From the NCBI RefSeq assembly GCF_016908525.1, contig NZ_JAFBEB010000012.1, forward strand, positions 1-64,000: a stretch of 64,000 nucleotides of DNA. Direction: 5' to 3'. The first letter of the stretch is position 1, and the number at the start of each line of letters is the position of its first letter. This document shows, piece by piece, positions 62,229-64,000 of this stretch. The position numbers and the translations under genes were made by a program. Below the pieces are notes generated by a model, which did no database searches, was not told the origin of the DNA, and worked only from the letters and a program-made list of their open reading frames with translations. This DNA comes from Brevibacillus fulvus. GTDB taxonomy: Bacteria; Bacillota; Bacilli; Brevibacillales; Brevibacillaceae.

Positions 62229-63176
62229 CTAGATCAAATTAGTAGACGCAATCCATTCTTCGGTTCGCCGGATGCCTTCTTCCAAGCTGATTTCCGGCTG
62301 CCAGCCCAGCAATCGTTTTGCCTTCTCGTAATTGCACAGCAGTTTTTGGATTTCCGATTGCGGATGAATATGTTCAACGTGCTGGATTCGCTCGGGATCT
62401 TGCATGATCAACATGGCCAGTTCGTTGATGCTGATATCTCGGCCAAGTCCCGCGTTGACGATTTGTCCATTGACGGCATCGGAATAACCGGCTTCGACCA
62501 CGAATCGCGCGCAATCTTCCACATAAAGCAAGTCCCTGGTTTGTGTACCGTCCCCGTAGATCTGGACCGTTCCGCCGTCCAATTTCCGTTTTACGAAGAT
62601 CGCCACAACGCCGCCTTCTCCGCCGGTCTTTTGGAAAGGACCATACGTGTTAAACGGACGAATCACGACGGTAGGCAAACCATAGGCAAAATAATAGGAG
62701 AGTACGAGATTTTCACCAGCAATCTTCGAGCCAGCGTAAGGCGAAGCTGGTTTGATCGGATGCAGTTCCGTAATGCCATTTTCGTCGGAGCAGCGATCGT
62801 ATACCATGCAAGTGCTCATAAAGACGATCTTCACTTGATGTTTGCGGCATTGCTCCAAGACGTAAAAGGTTCCAACCGCATCGTTCTCGAATGTCGTCCG
62901 CGGATCGTCAATACTGTCCTGAACATTGATGCTCGCTCCGAGATGATAGCAAATGGCAAAGGAATGCTCCGCAAACAGCTTCTGCAGCTTCGCTTCGTCT
63001 TTGATATCCCCATGGATAAACTCGCGAAATCCGGGATGTTGGAAGAATTCCTCGATATTTTCACGTCGTCCGTTGGAGAGATCATCCAATACCCATACCT
63101 GATGTCCATCCTGCAATAAGCGCTTGACCACCCAACGTCCAATAAATCCTGCGCCTCCGGTTACCAGTACGTTCAT
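62229..63176 (-). CDS. NAD-dependent epimerase/dehydratase (extended SDR)
   Basis: A 315-residue extended short-chain dehydrogenase acting on a nucleotide sugar. The Rossmann motif MNVLVTGGAGFIGRWVVKRL opens it; the catalytic Thr/Ser is in FMSTCMVYD, the YxxxK in SPYAGSKIAGENL, and RPFNTYGP follows. It is GalE/RfbB-like and lacks the TGGTGSFG start of classical PseB. It therefore may be a 4-epimerase or a LegB-like dehydratase. I chose the ATG at 63176 (12 nt after AAGGAAGG); the ATG at 63188 abuts the ribosome site. Confidence 0.85.
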   Translation of the reverse strand: MNVLVTGGAGFIGRWVVKRLLQDGHQVWVLDDLSNGRRENIEEFFQHPGFREFIHGDIKDEAKLQKLFAEHSFAICYHLGASINVQDSIDDPRTTFENDAVGTFYVLEQCRKHQVKIVFMSTCMVYDRCSDENGITELHPIKPASPYAGSKIAGENLVLSYYFAYGLPTVVIRPFNTYGPFQKTGGEGGVVAIFVKRKLDGGTVQIYGDGTQTRDLLYVEDCARFVVEAGYSDAVNGQIVNAGLGRDISINELAMLIMQDPERIQHVEHIHPQSEIQKLLCNYEKAKRLLGWQPEISLEEGIRRTEEWIASTNLI

Positions 63177-63194
63177 TGTTGGTTTCATCCTTCC

Positions 63195-64000
63195 TTAATC
63201 TTCGAATAAGTTCCAATCTACGGGTGTTCCTTTGGGGATGTCGCGTCTTGCTTTTTTCCCCAAAACAAGATCGTAATATTTGGGCGGCAATCCTTTTCCC
63301 GGACGAATCGATCTGATATTTTGCTTCGTCAAAGCTTCTCCCGCCTTGATATCTTCAACGACGTACAAGGAGCGACGGTACGCAAGCGAATCTTTTTCCT
63401 TCTCGGTAGGGCCATACTTGACTTCGCCCAACGCTTGCCAAGCCCGTTTCGTTTCGGTTACCAAACTGGCAAATTCTTCAGGTTCCAGTGAAAAGGCCGA
63501 ATCTACTCCGCCATCGGCTCTCCGCAGCGTAAAGTGTTTCTCGACCACGGTTCCGCCAAGCGCGATACTGGCCACTGCAACTCCGGTGCCCATCGTATGA
63601 TCGGACAATCCGACCTCTACTCCAAACAACTCTCTCATATGCGGAATCGTCCGCAGGTTGGAGTTTTCCGGCGAAGCTGGATACGTGCTGGTACATTTGA
63701 GCAACACCAAATGCTCGCAGCCTTCTTCTCTTGCAGCCCGTACCGCCTCATCCAGTTCGGCCAGACTGGCCATCCCCGTCGAGATGATGATTGGTTTACC
63801 GGTTCTCGCCACTTTGCGAATTAAAGGCAAATCGATATTTTCAAAGGATGCGATTTTATACAAGGGGACATTTAAGCTTTCCAAAAAATCGACAGCAGTT
63901 TCGTCAAAAGGAGTGCTAAACCCGATCATCCCCAATTCCCGACATCTGTCGAAGATCGCCTGATGCCATTCCCACGGTGTATACGCTTCCTGATATAATT
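63195..64000 (-). CDS. pseI: PseI: pseudaminic acid synthase, 5'-truncated by the window edge
   Basis: The coding frame stays open to the right edge, so the N-terminus lies outside. Residues at the edge read LYQEAYTPWEWHQAIFD, a hallmark of PseI/NeuB barrels, followed by GFSTPFDETAVDFLE, YKIASFENIDLPLI, STGMASL, LLKCTSTYPA and GLSDHTMGTGV. A C-terminal antifreeze-like SAF domain (RSIRPGKGLPPKYYDLVLGKKARRDI) completes it. The enzyme condenses 2,4-diacetamido-2,4,6-trideoxy-altrose with phosphoenolpyruvate to make pseudaminic acid. Sequence favours PseI over NeuB or LegI. Confidence 0.9.
   Translation of the reverse strand, partial: LYQEAYTPWEWHQAIFDRCRELGMIGFSTPFDETAVDFLESLNVPLYKIASFENIDLPLIRKVARTGKPIIISTGMASLAELDEAVRAAREEGCEHLVLLKCTSTYPASPENSNLRTIPHMRELFGVEVGLSDHTMGTGVAVASIALGGTVVEKHFTLRRADGGVDSAFSLEPEEFASLVTETKRAWQALGEVKYGPTEKEKDSLAYRRSLYVVEDIKAGEALTKQNIRSIRPGKGLPPKYYDLVLGKKARRDIPKGTPVDWNLFED

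Noticed and set aside
61341-63119. 592-codon plus-strand ORF opposite pseC and the epimerase gene
   Set aside because: Antisense to well-supported genes, no ribosome site and no recognisable domain; long open antisense frames come from codon bias.
1-64000. CRISPR arrays, insertion sequences, prophage or tRNA genes
   Set aside because: No regular repeat-spacer array, transposase, integrase or terminal inverted repeats were seen, and no tRNA cloverleaf was recognised by eye. A tRNAscan or ISfinder run would be needed to exclude them fully.

Overview
The window looks like a chromosomal stretch of a motile, low-to-mid GC Gram-positive of the Bacillales. Evidence is the gene order shared with the Bacillus subtilis region around hprK, uvrBA, minJ-ctpB-ftsXE, prfB-secA-hpf, the HisG(short)/HisZ pair, B. 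subtilis-type promoters (sigma-A, sigma-H-like and sigma-D-like), a DinR/LexA-type SOS box and strong AGGAGG ribosome binding sites. I cannot name the species; something near the Alicyclobacillaceae/Effusibacillus-Tumebacillus or Brevibacillus side is a guess.

Layout. 1-610: leader and promoters of an rRNA operon that runs off the left edge. 613-3738: a small secreted protein, an aldehyde dehydrogenase and an old-yellow-enzyme NADPH dehydrogenase. 3806-10323: complete histidine operon hisZGDBHAF-hisIE on the minus strand, from one promoter. 10516-13913: a secreted protein, a hexapeptide acyltransferase, hprK, a small YvlD-type membrane protein and an HD hydrolase. 13939-18799: uvrBA with an SOS box. 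18973-21391: a FlgD-like protein with three C-terminal repeats and an MFS exporter. 21447-27241: cell-division and wall genes minJ, ctpB, an EnvC/M23 hydrolase, ftsX, ftsE. 27689-42531: an iron alcohol dehydrogenase, then arginine genes in three transcription units (argGH, carAB-argF, argCBD; argJ absent) interrupted by a c-di-GMP locus. 42688-47975: cytochrome c, YciI, prfB with its programmed frameshift, secA, hpf. 48124-53439: a second HD-GYP protein, a cold shock protein, an amino acid ABC transporter lacking its ATPase, a DnaA-box cluster, a MotA/MotB-type pair and a YjfB-like motility protein. 53517-64000: a minus-strand surface or flagellin glycan cluster with pseudaminic-acid genes (pseI, epimerase, pseC, pseH) followed by an acyl module (AAC(3)-like transferase, DUF4910 protein, ACP, FabG-like reductase, acyl-AMP ligase, LuxE, LuxC).

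The most interesting find is at 33095-34011. Two tandem RNA elements that match the c-di-GMP-II riboswitch fold, with compensatory changes between the copies, stand before an unannotated 25-residue signal-peptide-like ORF. Its Shine-Dalgarno can be buried in an 11-bp hairpin that competes with the second aptamer's closing stem, which predicts translation ON with c-di-GMP. A strong terminator follows the peptide, and beyond it lie a DUF5317 membrane protein and an HD-GYP c-di-GMP phosphodiesterase. This looks like a c-di-GMP-sensing peptide and turnover circuit.

Second in interest is the LuxC/LuxE/ligase/ACP/reductase module joined to pseudaminic-acid genes. A sigma-D-like element before it has the same layout as the one before the YjfB-like motility gene, which suggests acyl modification of flagellar glycans. 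A third is a dense DnaA-box cluster at 51238-51344, far from any visible dnaA gene.
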